A stretch of 64,000 nucleotides of DNA from Phycisphaerae bacterium (GTDB lineage Bacteria > Planctomycetota > Phycisphaerae > UBA1845 > Fen-1342), in the NCBI GenBank assembly GCA_028279405.1, contig JANQNU010000060.1:124001-188000 (forward strand). The letters are read 5' to 3'. The first letter of the stretch is position 1. Each line of letters opens with the position of its first letter. The notes under the pieces were generated by a model. It made no database searches. It was not told the DNA's origin and was given only the letters and a program-made list of their open reading frames with translations. This document shows positions 35,032-44,379 of this stretch, piece by piece. A program made the translations under genes and the position numbers.

Positions 35032-35823
35032 TTAGCCGCGCGCACGACCGATCTGACGCACGAAAACCGTACCCGCGCACGCCAGGATTCCGAGCAGGAC
35101 CGCTGCACCGGCGGCTGTCGTCGTCGGCACGGACGGCGGCGGCGGCGTAAACTCGATCGTCAGCATCGGTCGCCGATCGGGGACCGGGTACTCCCGGCTG
35201 TCGAATCGTTTGGCCGTCCCCGTCGCCGACTCATCGCCAATCAGAATCCAGCCGAAGTTGAGTTCAGGCTGATCCACCCACACCTGGACATCCGCCACCA
35301 TCCCGGACGCGGACCACGAGTAGAAACTGGAAAAATCCACAGGTGTCGTGGCACTTGCCGTAGCGGCAAAATCGCCCCCCTCAGTGCTCCAGAACTGGTC
35401 CGGCGAAAAGGTGTGAAGCCACGTCGCATCCCCCGGCATAGCGAGGCCCCCGATGCCCTCCTGGCCGGGGGCGTCTGAATCGCCTTCACCCCAATCCGCC
35501 AGAACCCGGTGAGCGCTGACATCGATGCGCCCCGGCCTGCCCCGCGACACGAACAGCCGTAGGGAAACCGACTCGATCGTCGACCCGGGTGGGATCACGC
35601 TGGCCAAGTCAAACGCCAGCAACGCACGACGCGCCAGCGGAAACGCCGTCGCCCCGGCGAAGAGGTGCGACCCGCGGCCGTTGCTGTTGACGTCCGTCTG
35701 TGGTTCGTAAATCGTGTTGTCGCGCGCCGGCGTGAGCGTGACTTCCTCAGCCGCGACCGGCGCCACCATCAACATCAACGCAGCGATAGACAGCACACTT
35801 CGCACGGCTTCCTCCAGTCCCAC
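35032..35823 (-). CDS. Secreted DNRLRE-like protein with IPTL-CTERM-like tail
   Basis: This 263-residue exported protein has a signal peptide ending PVAAEE. The first strand carries ARDNTIYE, the hallmark of DNRLRE-type beta-sandwich domains, followed by RRALLAFDLASVIPPGSTIE and FGWILIGDESATGTAKRFDS. The tail (VPTTTAAGAAVLLGILACAG, then basic residues) has the VPT-helix-Arg layout of IPTL-CTERM sorting signals. It is a paralogue of the next gene, with 17 bases between them. Likely surface-anchored; ligand unknown. Confidence 0.78.
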   Translation of the reverse strand: MGLEEAVRSVLSIAALMLMVAPVAAEEVTLTPARDNTIYEPQTDVNSNGRGSHLFAGATAFPLARRALLAFDLASVIPPGSTIESVSLRLFVSRGRPGRIDVSAHRVLADWGEGDSDAPGQEGIGGLAMPGDATWLHTFSPDQFWSTEGGDFAATASATTPVDFSSFYSWSASGMVADVQVWVDQPELNFGWILIGDESATGTAKRFDSREYPVPDRRPMLTIEFTPPPPSVPTTTAAGAAVLLGILACAGTVFVRQIGRARG

Positions 35824-35840
35824 TCATCAAGACTGCCCCG

Positions 35841-36602
35841 CTAGGCGATTACCCGCCGAACGGTCCAGGCACCCGCAAGTGCCAGCAGCAATGCCAGTGT
35901 CCCGACTCCGACGGTCGTCGTCGCGGGGACAGCGGGGGCCTCGGTGAACTCGATCGTCAACGTCGGTCGCGCGCTGACCGCGCCATTTTCGCGGCTCTCG
36001 AAACGTTTCGAGGTCGAGCTGGTGCTCTCGTCCCCGATGACGACCCAGCCGAAATTCTGACCCGGGTCGTCCAGCCAACCCTGGGCGTCCGTCGCCATCT
36101 GGGCCGAAGACCAGGTGTAGGCCGCCTCGAACCCGACAGGGATCGTGGCGCTGGGCGTGGCCGCGAAATCGCCGCCGGCGCTCGCCCAGAACTGCCCGGG
36201 CGAAAATGTGTGAATCCATGTCGCATCGCCGGGCGCGGCTGGAGCGCCGCCACCTTCGTTCGCGGGTGCATCCGAGGCACCTTCGCCCCAGTCCGCTAGC
36301 GCACGGTGCAGCGCGACGGGCACGTCGCCGGAGATCGAGCGCGACACGGTCATCGTCAGCGAAACGGAATCGATCGTCGCACCGGCCGGGACCGCACTCG
36401 CAACATCAAAGGCCAGCAGGCCGCGCCGAATCGCCGGTACCCCGGTTGTGCCGGCGAAGAAGTGGTCGCCGATCCCGTTGCTGAGGTCGCCTTTGTCCGA
36501 TTCGTAGAGCGTGTTGTCCTTCGACGGCTCCAACGTGACCTGGCCGGCCAACGCCGAGCCAACCAGAACCAGCGTCGAACCCATGATGTAGACCGCCTTC
36601 AC
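35841..36602 (-). CDS. Secreted DNRLRE-like protein, tandem paralogue
   Basis: I take GTG 36602 with GGAGGAG immediately upstream; a longer frame would precede the signal peptide by about 28 residues. The 253-residue protein repeats the neighbour's order: SKDNTLYES, RRGLLAFDVASAVPAGATID, LADWGEGASDAPA, FGWVVIGDES, and a VPATTT tail with hydrophobic helix and RRVIA. The pair arose by tandem duplication, judging from collinear motifs. Confidence 0.78.
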   Translation of the reverse strand: MKAVYIMGSTLVLVGSALAGQVTLEPSKDNTLYESDKGDLSNGIGDHFFAGTTGVPAIRRGLLAFDVASAVPAGATIDSVSLTMTVSRSISGDVPVALHRALADWGEGASDAPANEGGGAPAAPGDATWIHTFSPGQFWASAGGDFAATPSATIPVGFEAAYTWSSAQMATDAQGWLDDPGQNFGWVVIGDESTSSTSKRFESRENGAVSARPTLTIEFTEAPAVPATTTVGVGTLALLLALAGAWTVRRVIA

Positions 36603-36917
36603 ATTCTCCTCCAAACGGCCCGCCGATCTGTCTCCAAGGGCAAAGCGCCCAATCTCGTTGTACAACAAACACGGTTCCGGATTCAACCGGATTCGGCGGA
36701 CCCACTCACCGGCCGTAGCCCGGAATCATTGTCGAAACACCCGCCAGCCAATTATCCACGACACTCGAAAGCGGTCCGTCGGCGTCGCATGAAAGTCTCG
36801 TAAAACCAAGCCGAGCTGTGGACCCTCGCGCTCGAACCCGCACGACCGGGCTGCCAAACCACGGAGACGCGTGTACGATTGGGCCAAGGCTAGTGAAACC
36901 TCGTCAGGGCGTGCTCA
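36603..36917. other. Divergent intergenic region
   Basis: About 315 bases separate the DNRLRE pair from rmuC. Apart from the possible minus-strand promoter, I see no RNA gene, repeat or hairpin. No plus-strand promoter for rmuC stands out. Confidence 0.4.
36657..36686 (-). promoter_or_regulatory. Possible promoter of the DNRLRE gene pair
   Basis: On the minus strand TTGAAT (36686-36681) and TACAAC (36662-36657) are 18 bases apart, about 55 bases before GTG 36602. Both boxes are imperfect. Confidence 0.35.
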
Positions 36918-38291
36918 ATGGATCCTGTCCTGCTGCTCGAAATCCTGATCCTGCTCGCACTGCTGGTCGTCATCGGGCTGCAGCTCTGGGGTCGCTCCCG
37001 GCCCGATCCGGCAACGTGCGCCCGCTTCGATGCGCTCGAGAAAAACCAGGAGCGGGCCGAACGCGGGCTGCGCGAGGAATTGGGGCGCAATCGAGAGGAG
37101 CTGACCGGGGCGCTGGGGCAAACCGCGCAAGCCGTGACGACCCGGCTCGATCAATCCTCCACAACCCAACAGACGCGGCTCGATCGGTTTGCGGACGGTT
37201 TGGCCGCTTTGCGAGACGAAGTGCAGAAGAAACTCGAGACCGGTCAGCAACAGATCGGCGAAATCCGCGAAAAAACGCTCGCTTCAATGGCCGACGTCCG
37301 AACGACAGTCGACACGCGCCTCAAGGCGCTGCAGGAGGAGAACGCGGGCAAACTCGAGCAGATGCGGGCGGTCGTCGACGAGAAGCTCCAGACGACCCTC
37401 GATCGACGACTCAGCGAGTCGTTTCGCGTCGTCAGCGAGCGGCTCGAACTCGTCCACAAAGGACTGGGCGAGATGCAGACGCTGGCGCACGATGTCGGCA
37501 ACCTGCAACGCGTGCTCACCAACGTCAAGACGCGCGGCGTCTGGGGCGAGATTCAGCTCGGCACGTTGCTCGAGCAGGTGTTGACCCCGGATCAGTACGC
37601 GACAAACGTAGCGGTACAATCTCAACAGAGCGAGCGCGTGGAGTACGCCATCCGGCTACCCGGCACCTCCCGCGACGAGAGCACGCCGATCTGGCTGCCA
37701 ATCGACGCGAAGTTCCCGCTTGAGGAATATCAGCGGCTGACCGACGCGGCCGAACGGGCCGACGCCGGCGCCGCCGACCAGGCTGGACGACAACTGGAGA
37801 CGCAGATCCGCGGCCAAGCCCGGCTGATTCGCGAACGCTACATTCATCCGCCACAGACCACGGACTTCGCGATCATGTTCTTGCCGACCGAAGGGCTGTA
37901 CGCCGAGGTCCTCCGCCGACCCGGCCTCGCGAGCGGGTTGCAGCGGGATTACCGCGTCGTCGTTGCCGGTCCGACCACACTCGCCGCCCTGCTGAACAGC
38001 TTGCAAATGGGCTTCCGGACGCTCGCGATCGAACGTCGCTCGAGCGAGGTCTGGCAGGTACTGGGTGGCGTCAAGAAAGAATTTCAGACCTATCAGGAGT
38101 TGCTGGTAAAGGTCCAAAAGAAGCTCAGCGAGGCCAGCAACGTGATCGAGGACGAACTCGGTCGTCGGACGCGCGTAATCAACCGACGCCTGCGTGCGGT
38201 CGAGGAGCGTCCGGTCGAAACACAACTCGCACTGGAGGGGTTCGAGCCCGAAACGGAGGACGCGGCCGCGTCGCGGTTCGTATCCGAGTAG
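36918..38291 (+). CDS. rmuC: DNA recombination protein RmuC
   Basis: The 457-residue protein has one N-terminal membrane helix (LLLEILILLALLVVIGLQLW), then ~170 residues of coiled coil, then the RmuC nuclease-like domain: VKTRGVWGEIQLGTLLEQVL, LPIDAKFPLEEYQRL, TDFAIMFLPTEGLYAEVLRR and GPTTLAALLNSLQMGFRTLA. RmuC limits certain inversions and repairs damaged DNA ends. Length and motif order match the family. It begins a run with the PPIase gene 11 bases downstream. Confidence 0.93.
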   Translation: MDPVLLLEILILLALLVVIGLQLWGRSRPDPATCARFDALEKNQERAERGLREELGRNREELTGALGQTAQAVTTRLDQSSTTQQTRLDRFADGLAALRDEVQKKLETGQQQIGEIREKTLASMADVRTTVDTRLKALQEENAGKLEQMRAVVDEKLQTTLDRRLSESFRVVSERLELVHKGLGEMQTLAHDVGNLQRVLTNVKTRGVWGEIQLGTLLEQVLTPDQYATNVAVQSQQSERVEYAIRLPGTSRDESTPIWLPIDAKFPLEEYQRLTDAAERADAGAADQAGRQLETQIRGQARLIRERYIHPPQTTDFAIMFLPTEGLYAEVLRRPGLASGLQRDYRVVVAGPTTLAALLNSLQMGFRTLAIERRSSEVWQVLGGVKKEFQTYQELLVKVQKKLSEASNVIEDELGRRTRVINRRLRAVEERPVETQLALEGFEPETEDAAASRFVSE

Positions 38292-38302
38292 GAGTATCGG
38301 CG

Positions 38303-39253
38303 ATGTGGAAGAGAATCACGACGTTCGCGCTACTGCTGACGACCCTTTCGGCGGTGGCCGACGAGCCGGCAATCGCATTCGTCAACGGGCGCCCGTTGCG
38401 TAAGAAGGAAGTGCTCGAGTTGCTGCTCGAGGCGCACGGACTGGAGGCGATGCAGCAACTCATCGCCCGCGACCTGGCGCGCCAGGAGGCCCATCGGCGA
38501 AACATCTCGGTCGGCAGCGACGACATTCGTGCCGAGCAGCGCCGTGCGCTGGATCGAATGATGCCCGAACAAAGCGAAGACGGCGTCAAGCTCACCGACG
38601 AGCAAAAGATGCAGGCACTAAAGACCATCCTGGATGAGCGCGGATTGTCGATGCAGGAGTTCCGCGTCGGGATGGAGCGCAACGCGTACCTGCGCAAGAT
38701 CGTGGAGCGCGATCTGGTCCTGACGGAGGACCAACTTCGCAAGGAGTTCGCGCGCCAGTACGGCGAAAAACGGCAGATCCGACACATCCAGATCTCAGCC
38801 CGCGATCGGGCGCGATTGCAGGACGCCGTCGCGCGGCTGGCGCGCGGTGAGCGATTCGAAGATGTGGCCCGCGCGGTTTCGGAGAATCGCACGACGGCCG
38901 AGAACAAGGGACTGATGGAGCCATTCGCTTACACGGACGATCGAATACCCGGCTCCATTCGTGAATGGGCGTTCATCCACGAGCCCGGTGATCCGCACGA
39001 GCAGCTCACCGTCGAACAGAAGGTGCACATCCTCAGGCTCGAGCGGGTCATACCGTCGGAGAGCCATCGCTATGACGACGTTCGGAGCGAGGTTCGCAAG
39101 AAGTTCAAGGAGCGGATCATGCCGCTCGAGATGAACAAACTGATCACCAGCCTCTTCCAGCGTGCGAAGATCAAGATCCTGGATCCGAAGCTACGGCGCG
39201 AATACGAGGAGTTGATGCGCAGCATTCAATTGCCCGGCCAAGCCGGCGGCTGA
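38303..39253 (+). CDS. Parvulin-type (SurA/PpiC-like) peptidyl-prolyl isomerase, exported
   Basis: The 316-residue protein has a signal peptide ending near SAVADE, then a helical chaperone-like N-terminal part ([20 protein letters not shown]) as in SurA and PrsA. A parvulin-like domain ([40 protein letters not shown]) follows. It should assist folding outside the cytoplasm. The parvulin part is shortened and lacks a clear canonical His pair, so the isomerase activity may be weak. Confidence 0.82.
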   Translation: MWKRITTFALLLTTLSAVADEPAIAFVNGRPLRKKEVLELLLEAHGLEAMQQLIARDLARQEAHRRNISVGSDDIRAEQRRALDRMMPEQSEDGVKLTDEQKMQALKTILDERGLSMQEFRVGMERNAYLRKIVERDLVLTEDQLRKEFARQYGEKRQIRHIQISARDRARLQDAVARLARGERFEDVARAVSENRTTAENKGLMEPFAYTDDRIPGSIREWAFIHEPGDPHEQLTVEQKVHILRLERVIPSESHRYDDVRSEVRKKFKERIMPLEMNKLITSLFQRAKIKILDPKLRREYEELMRSIQLPGQAGG

Positions 39254-39322
39254 CGGCCGTTACCGCAGCAGGGCCCGCGTGGCCCGCCGGTCGTCGAGTC
39301 GATCAATACGATCCCGAGCCTT

Positions 39323-40033
39323 CTATCCGCCCGCGACCTCGGCCTCGACCAGCACTCCGAGCGCCTCGAGCGCGATGCGGGCCGCCTTCTGCTCGGCGTC
39401 TTTCTTGCTCGGTCCCCAGGCACCGGGGAACTGCCGGTGCCCGATGCGGACGGCGATCTCGAAGCATTTGGCGTGGTCGGGCCCCTTTTCGTCGAGCAAC
39501 TCGTACGTCGGGGTGATGTTCATTTCCTTTTGGGCGTGCTGCTGCAGTTGCGACTTGAAGTTGAAGTGGTGTTCGGAGGCCGAAGCGGCTTCGATTTCCT
39601 CCTGCATCGCGCGGACCACGAATTCCCGCGCGGGCTCGAGGCCGCTGTCGAGATAAATGGCCGCAGTGATGGCTTCCAGGGCCGCGGCAAGGATCGAGCG
39701 CGGCAGGTGGGCGTCCGGCGTCATTCCTTGTCCCAGCGAAAGGCAATCGGCGAGGTCCAGGCGCTCTGCCGCCGTCGCGCAGGCCCGTCGCGAGACCACC
39801 GCGGACTTAATCTTCGTGAGGTCGCCTTCCTGCGCATTGGGCAAGCGATGGTATAGCTCGGTGCAGACCACCATTCCGAGGATGGCATCGCCGAGAAACT
39901 CCATCCGTTCGTTGCTGTCACCGCGGTGATCGGCGGAAGACGAGTGGGTAAGGGCTGCAATGAGCAGCGATTCATCCTGAAACGAGTAGCCGAGACGCTC
40001 CTGGCAGGCCTCGAGCTGCGACAACTCCGCCAT
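39323..40033 (-). CDS. rnc: Ribonuclease III
   Basis: This endonuclease cleaves double-stranded RNA in rRNA maturation. The 236-residue protein has the signature [16 protein letters not shown] with the catalytic acidic residues, then [22 protein letters not shown]-terminal double-stranded-RNA-binding domain follows ([40 protein letters not shown]). AAAGGGG precedes the ATG at 40033. Size and domain order are standard. Confidence 0.95.
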   Translation of the reverse strand: MAELSQLEACQERLGYSFQDESLLIAALTHSSSADHRGDSNERMEFLGDAILGMVVCTELYHRLPNAQEGDLTKIKSAVVSRRACATAAERLDLADCLSLGQGMTPDAHLPRSILAAALEAITAAIYLDSGLEPAREFVVRAMQEEIEAASASEHHFNFKSQLQQHAQKEMNITPTYELLDEKGPDHAKCFEIAVRIGHRQFPGAWGPSKKDAEQKAARIALEALGVLVEAEVAGG

Positions 40034-40270
40034 GTTCTGCCCCTTTTGCAGGGGGCCGGGAGCGTCAAACGCCCGCCGATCGGGCGGCTGGCGCTACCGG
40101 CCTGGGCTGCGTGGACAACGTATCTGCGTGCCGCGTCGCGGGCATGATCGGGCGACCGTCTCGGCGGGGAGGGCTCGGCGGACCGACCCTGGCCTGCTCG
40201 CGGGATCAATTCTCGTGTGTTATCGGCACGAAGCGACGAGCGCTTCATGAATCTTCTCGCGGGGCACGAC

Positions 40271-40299
40271 TTGAATCAACTCCGTGCAACTGCTAGATT
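40271..40299 (+). promoter_or_regulatory. Promoter of the small basic protein gene
   Basis: TTGAAT (40271-40276) and TAGATT (40294-40299) are spaced by 17 bases. The gene's ribosome site TAGGAG (40315-40320) follows. Confidence 0.7.
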
Positions 40300-40329
40300 A
40301 CGCGATTCCTAGTGTAGGAGACAAGCAAA

Positions 40330-40536
40330 ATGTCTATCGACCGATCTCTCCGTAGTGCTGGCTCTCTGGTCCGCCATCGTAACGTGCTGACCCGCGCCGA
40401 GCGCGTGCAGCGCCTGCGTGAGAACGACAAATGGACCGACGAGATGAGCCCGCTCGGGATGCCCAAGGTCGGAAACCGCAAGGTCAAGGCCGCGGGTAAG
40501 AAGAAGAAGAAGGAAGAAGAGGCCTCGGGGTCCTGA
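40330..40536 (+). CDS. Small basic protein, Chlamydiae/Verrucomicrobia/Planctomycetes type (TIGR04137-like)
   Basis: The 68-residue protein starts MSIDRSLRSAGSLVRHRNVL and continues LTRAERVQRLRENDKW, matching the small basic protein family of the PVC superphylum. The C-terminal third is Lys/Glu-rich (AAGKKKKKEEEASGS). The gene has its own promoter and a strong terminator, which suggests high, constitutive expression; the family is thought to be ribosome-associated. It is the best lineage marker in the window. Confidence 0.92.
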   Translation: MSIDRSLRSAGSLVRHRNVLTRAERVQRLRENDKWTDEMSPLGMPKVGNRKVKAAGKKKKKEEEASGS

Positions 40537-40567
40537 GCCGCGCATTCAGCTGTCAACATTCGTTTGG

Positions 40568-40602
40568 GCCGCTCCCGTTTGTCGGAAGCGGCTCATTTTT
40601 TT
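40568..40602 (+). terminator. Rho-independent terminator after the small basic protein gene
   Basis: GCCGCTCCCG (40568-40577) pairs with CGGAAGCGGC (40583-40592) with one mismatch around loop TTTGT. A run of seven T follows (40596-40602). Confidence 0.88.
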
Positions 40603-40717
40603 GAACTGTTATCGGCCAGCGGGCGTACTACGCTACACCGCGCGATTCGTCCGGCGCGGTCCAGTTGTCGTAAGTCATTATCCACGAGAAACTTGCAATC
40701 AGTGCGAGGCGATGGGC

Positions 40718-41692
40718 TCAGCCGACTTCTCGTTTCTGGAACATTGCAACGCCGAGGAGCACGATTCCGAGCGCGTACAGGGACGCGTACGCCATAACAA
40801 TCAAGACCTGCCAGATCGGAATCGTCGTGCCCTGAACGAGTGGATCGCCGAGCCAGAAGAACTGGAAGTTGGGCACGGACTGATAGAGCAGTGCGTAGCC
40901 GAATCCGTCATCGCGGTACTGGCCGAAGTAGTAGTCGGAAAGCAGGCCCAGCAGAAAGACACCGGCGCAGAGGATCAGCGTGAGCACCTGGCTGAAGCGG
41001 GTTGCGAGCGCGACCGCGAAGGCGATCAGGATCAAGACTCCGGAGAATGCGCAGCTGACCGCGTAGAGGAGTTGCCCGTCGCCGAAGTCGTGCAGTGGCG
41101 ACTGGATCGCCCACTTGGGGCTGATGCAGAGCGTGCAAGCGACGGCGACCAGCCCCAGTGGTACGACCCACGCAAGCAAGGTCGTGGGGTAGTTCCACCC
41201 GTATACGTAGTTGCACCACAACGCAGCCAGCAGGCTCGCGAACACAGCCCCGAGCCCGAAGATCAGTACGGGCTGGTCGGCTTTCTGAGAGACCGACTCG
41301 AGCACACCATGACGGATCGTCATGAGAAAAACGAGCGTCAGGAACAGGTAGCCGACCGCGACGGCGACCGCGACGCCAAGGAATTTTCCAACCAGAAAGG
41401 TCGGTCGGCCCACCGGCTTGGAAACGACGGTCAGTACGGTTCGGCTTTCGATCTCACGCGTGATGACGCCGACCGCGCTGAAGACACTGGTCAGCAGCCC
41501 GTAGAGCATGAGCGTCGAGAGTCCGACGTCTTTAACGACCTTGATGTCGCTGCCCTTCTCGAGCGAGTACGCCGCGAGCGACGGGCTGATGAACAGCAGG
41601 CCCGCCGCGATCCACAGGAGAATGTGGAAGATCGGTTGGCGCACGGTTTCATGAAAAGTGTTCTGGGCTATTGCGAAAAGCTTGAAAAGCAT
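40718..41692 (-). CDS. ABC-2 type transporter permease
   Basis: The 324-residue protein has about six to seven hydrophobic helices (ILLWIAAGLLFISPSLAAY, LMLYGLLTSVFSAVGVI, FLGVAVAVAVGYLFLTLVFL and others). The VVSKPVGRPTFLVGKFLGV stretch is typical of gliding/NosY-like ABC-2 permeases. No ATPase lies next to it on this strand; one is encoded at 46693. The permease at 47847 shares the same Lys-Pro motif, so the two may be related parts of one transporter. Confidence 0.85.
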   Translation of the reverse strand: MLFKLFAIAQNTFHETVRQPIFHILLWIAAGLLFISPSLAAYSLEKGSDIKVVKDVGLSTLMLYGLLTSVFSAVGVITREIESRTVLTVVSKPVGRPTFLVGKFLGVAVAVAVGYLFLTLVFLMTIRHGVLESVSQKADQPVLIFGLGAVFASLLAALWCNYVYGWNYPTTLLAWVVPLGLVAVACTLCISPKWAIQSPLHDFGDGQLLYAVSCAFSGVLILIAFAVALATRFSQVLTLILCAGVFLLGLLSDYYFGQYRDDGFGYALLYQSVPNFQFFWLGDPLVQGTTIPIWQVLIVMAYASLYALGIVLLGVAMFQKREVG

Positions 41693-41924
41693 ACATCCTT
41701 CCCGATCGAGCGTTCCGATCCAGAGCCGACGTGGGCCCGTTTGCCAGCCAGCGCATTATGGGTACACCTGATCGTTCAGACAAGCAAACGTACGCCGCCC
41801 GGCGTCGAGGGTTCGGCGGGTCGCGGATTCTTCGGGCCGGCTATCGACGTATCCATGCAAACCGGTGGAATAGAATGCCCTCGCTGGGCGGTTGTGTCTT
41901 GATATCCTGCTTGCGGGAGTGACA

Positions 41925-44345
41925 GTGAACGAAACGAAGCATACGCGGTCCCGCCTCGCGGCGCTGTTCGGCTTGATCTTGCAGCTCGCCGCCTTCGCGG
42001 CCCTGTTGGTCATCGATCAGCTTACGTCCAGCGCCAGTGCGGCGCGCCTGGCGTGGTACCTGCTCGGCGGCGTTCCACTCTGGTTCGCGACGTTGCTGGT
42101 CATGCGGCAGAAGGAGCTTGCAGAGTTCGAAGCCGAGGACCTCGACGCGCTTCGGCGGGAGAGAGCGGCCAGCGGGGCTTCCACCGAATTGTTCGAACGC
42201 GAAGCCGGTACGGTCGGGATCCAGGTCGCGGCGACCCGTCTCGAGTGGATGCTGCGCTGGCTCGTGCCGGCCTTCAGCTTGATCTCGGCAGTTTTCCTGG
42301 CCTGGGCCGGGTTCCAGTGGCTCCGACAGCCCGTCGATGCCTTGACCGCGACATCCGCGCTGCCCGTCTCACTGGCCGTTGCCTGCGTGGTGATGCTCCT
42401 GCTGTTCCTTGGCTCGCGTTATGCGGCCGGACTGGCGCGCGTGCCGGAGTGGCAGTTGCTCCGCGGTTGCGGCTCCTACATGCTGGGAAATGCCGTGCTG
42501 TGCGCCGCGGTCGTCGTCGGCATCACGGCTTACCTGTACGCGAACGTCACGATCGTCGAGCGGCTCGTCGCACTCGCGATCCCGTATCTGATGCTGCTGC
42601 TGGCGGCAGAGACGACGTTCAATTTCGTGATCGACGTCTACCGTCCGCGCGAGGCGGGGGTCGAGCCGCGGGCGGCCTTCGACAGTCGCCTATTGGGTCT
42701 GATCGGCGAGCCCGGCGGAATCGCGTCGTCGATCGCGGAGACCGTCAACTATCAGTTCGGTTTCGAGGTTTCCCAGACTTGGTTCTACCAACTATTGCAG
42801 CGCGCGCTGCTGCCGCTCATGGCGGCGGGCGTCATGGCCCTCTGGTTGTTGACGTGCATTCTGATCGTCGGCCCCGATCAGCACGCGGTCATCGAGCGTT
42901 TCGGCCGGCAACTCAACGCGGACGATCCACTGGGGCCCGGTCTGCACTGGAAATACCCCTGGCCGATCGATGTCGGGGTGAAGATCAACACTGGCACGCT
43001 TCATCAGATCGTGGTCGGTTATCAGGATTACGATGCGAGTCCGCAGGAGCCGGAAACGCCGGAGGAGCGCCAGCGGGCGCGCGTGGTATTGTGGACGGAT
43101 GAAAAGCACCGGAACCTCCGGCACTTCAATTTCGTGATCTACCCCAAGGATTTCGAGTTGGACGAGGCGGCCCAGGCACTCGTACGCGACGAAGCAACCA
43201 ACCAGTCCGTGCCGGTCAACCTGGTTCGGATGGAAGTTGCGGTGCAGTTCCGCATTGACCCGACGCGGCTCGCGGCGCTTACGCAGGTGCACACGAATCC
43301 GGTCCGGATGCTGCGCAATATCGCTTGGTCTGAGGTGGGCCAGTACAACGCGGCGCACGACATCGACATGTTGCTGGGCGAAAACCGCGAGCGCTACGGG
43401 CAGTTGCTGCGCAATCGCATCGCGAAACGCGTACGCGAGCAGCAGCTCGGGCTCGAAATCGTCTATGTCGGACTGTACAACGTACATCCGGACGCGTCGG
43501 TCGCCGAGTCCTATCGCTCGGTGATCAACGCGGATCAGGAAAAGAACGCTGTCATTCGCGAAGCGTTGGTGCTCGAGAAGGCGCTGTTGTCGAGCGCCGC
43601 GGGCGATCCACAATTCGCCCGGCGGTTCGCGCTGGCGGTCGATCAGATGAAGGCTGCCGACCTCGACATGAATCGTTCCGGGCAGAAGCTCGAGTCCGAC
43701 TCGCCGGCGGGATTGGAGCGGTCATTGCGCGACCTGCGTCCGTTGTTCGAAGCCGTCGTGCGGGCGGACGCAGAGCTGCGGCTGGCGCGGCTGCACCGTG
43801 ACGAGGTCGAGCTCGAGTTCGAGCTGGATATCGGTGGCGACATCGGCCGGCGCGCGGAAGCGGGGGCGCGTATGGCGTCGGCCGAGGCCGCCCTCACTGC
43901 GGCGCGCGAGGCGCGTGACGCGGCGGTGGAAAAGGTTGCGGAGCAATCGCCGAGCGTCGCGTCCGAGACGGTGGCGCTGGTCGTGCGGCATGTGCAGTCA
44001 CAGGTGGCGCTGGGGCACTGGCTGGCTGATCTCGGTGCGAAGCTCGAGCGGCTCGAAGGCGAGTCGGCGATGATTCTCGCTGACGCGCAGGCCGAGCGCT
44101 GGGAGATCGAAATGCGGACCGAGGCAAACTTCAACCGCTACTTGAACGAGCGCGAGGTGTTTCGTCGGGCCCCGCGGGTGTACAAATCGATGATGTTGCT
44201 GGAAACGTTGGCCCAGGGCCTCCAGAAGGCGCGGAAGTTCTTCCTCGCTTTCGATCCCGGTGATCGGAAGGTCACCGTTCGGTTCGTGGCCGAGGACGAG
44301 CAGGATGTCGGCGTGCTTTCCATGCCGACCGGTCCCGCCCAGTAG
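41925..44345 (+). CDS. Polytopic SPFH-domain protein (HflK-like)
   Basis: The GTG start at 41925 follows GGGAG by 5 bases. The 806-residue protein has about six to seven hydrophobic helices in the first ~320 residues, an unusually large membrane region for an SPFH protein. An SPFH domain follows (GPDQHAVIERFGRQLNADDP, GLHWKYPWPIDVGVKIN). The C-terminal ~300 residues form a long coiled coil. HflK-like proteins scaffold membrane domains and modulate FtsH. It begins a three-gene SPFH series with an ABC transporter. Confidence 0.85.
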   Translation: MNETKHTRSRLAALFGLILQLAAFAALLVIDQLTSSASAARLAWYLLGGVPLWFATLLVMRQKELAEFEAEDLDALRRERAASGASTELFEREAGTVGIQVAATRLEWMLRWLVPAFSLISAVFLAWAGFQWLRQPVDALTATSALPVSLAVACVVMLLLFLGSRYAAGLARVPEWQLLRGCGSYMLGNAVLCAAVVVGITAYLYANVTIVERLVALAIPYLMLLLAAETTFNFVIDVYRPREAGVEPRAAFDSRLLGLIGEPGGIASSIAETVNYQFGFEVSQTWFYQLLQRALLPLMAAGVMALWLLTCILIVGPDQHAVIERFGRQLNADDPLGPGLHWKYPWPIDVGVKINTGTLHQIVVGYQDYDASPQEPETPEERQRARVVLWTDEKHRNLRHFNFVIYPKDFELDEAAQALVRDEATNQSVPVNLVRMEVAVQFRIDPTRLAALTQVHTNPVRMLRNIAWSEVGQYNAAHDIDMLLGENRERYGQLLRNRIAKRVREQQLGLEIVYVGLYNVHPDASVAESYRSVINADQEKNAVIREALVLEKALLSSAAGDPQFARRFALAVDQMKAADLDMNRSGQKLESDSPAGLERSLRDLRPLFEAVVRADAELRLARLHRDEVELEFELDIGGDIGRRAEAGARMASAEAALTAAREARDAAVEKVAEQSPSVASETVALVVRHVQSQVALGHWLADLGAKLERLEGESAMILADAQAERWEIEMRTEANFNRYLNEREVFRRAPRVYKSMMLLETLAQGLQKARKFFLAFDPGDRKVTVRFVAEDEQDVGVLSMPTGPAQ

Positions 44346-44379
44346 GGCCGGCGGGTGTACGGATAACGGAGAAATCTGA

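Noticed and set aside
40601-41902. A 433-codon open frame on the plus strand opposite the ABC-2 permease
   Set aside because: Highly charged translation typical of the antisense of membrane-helix codons; the minus-strand permease explains the region.
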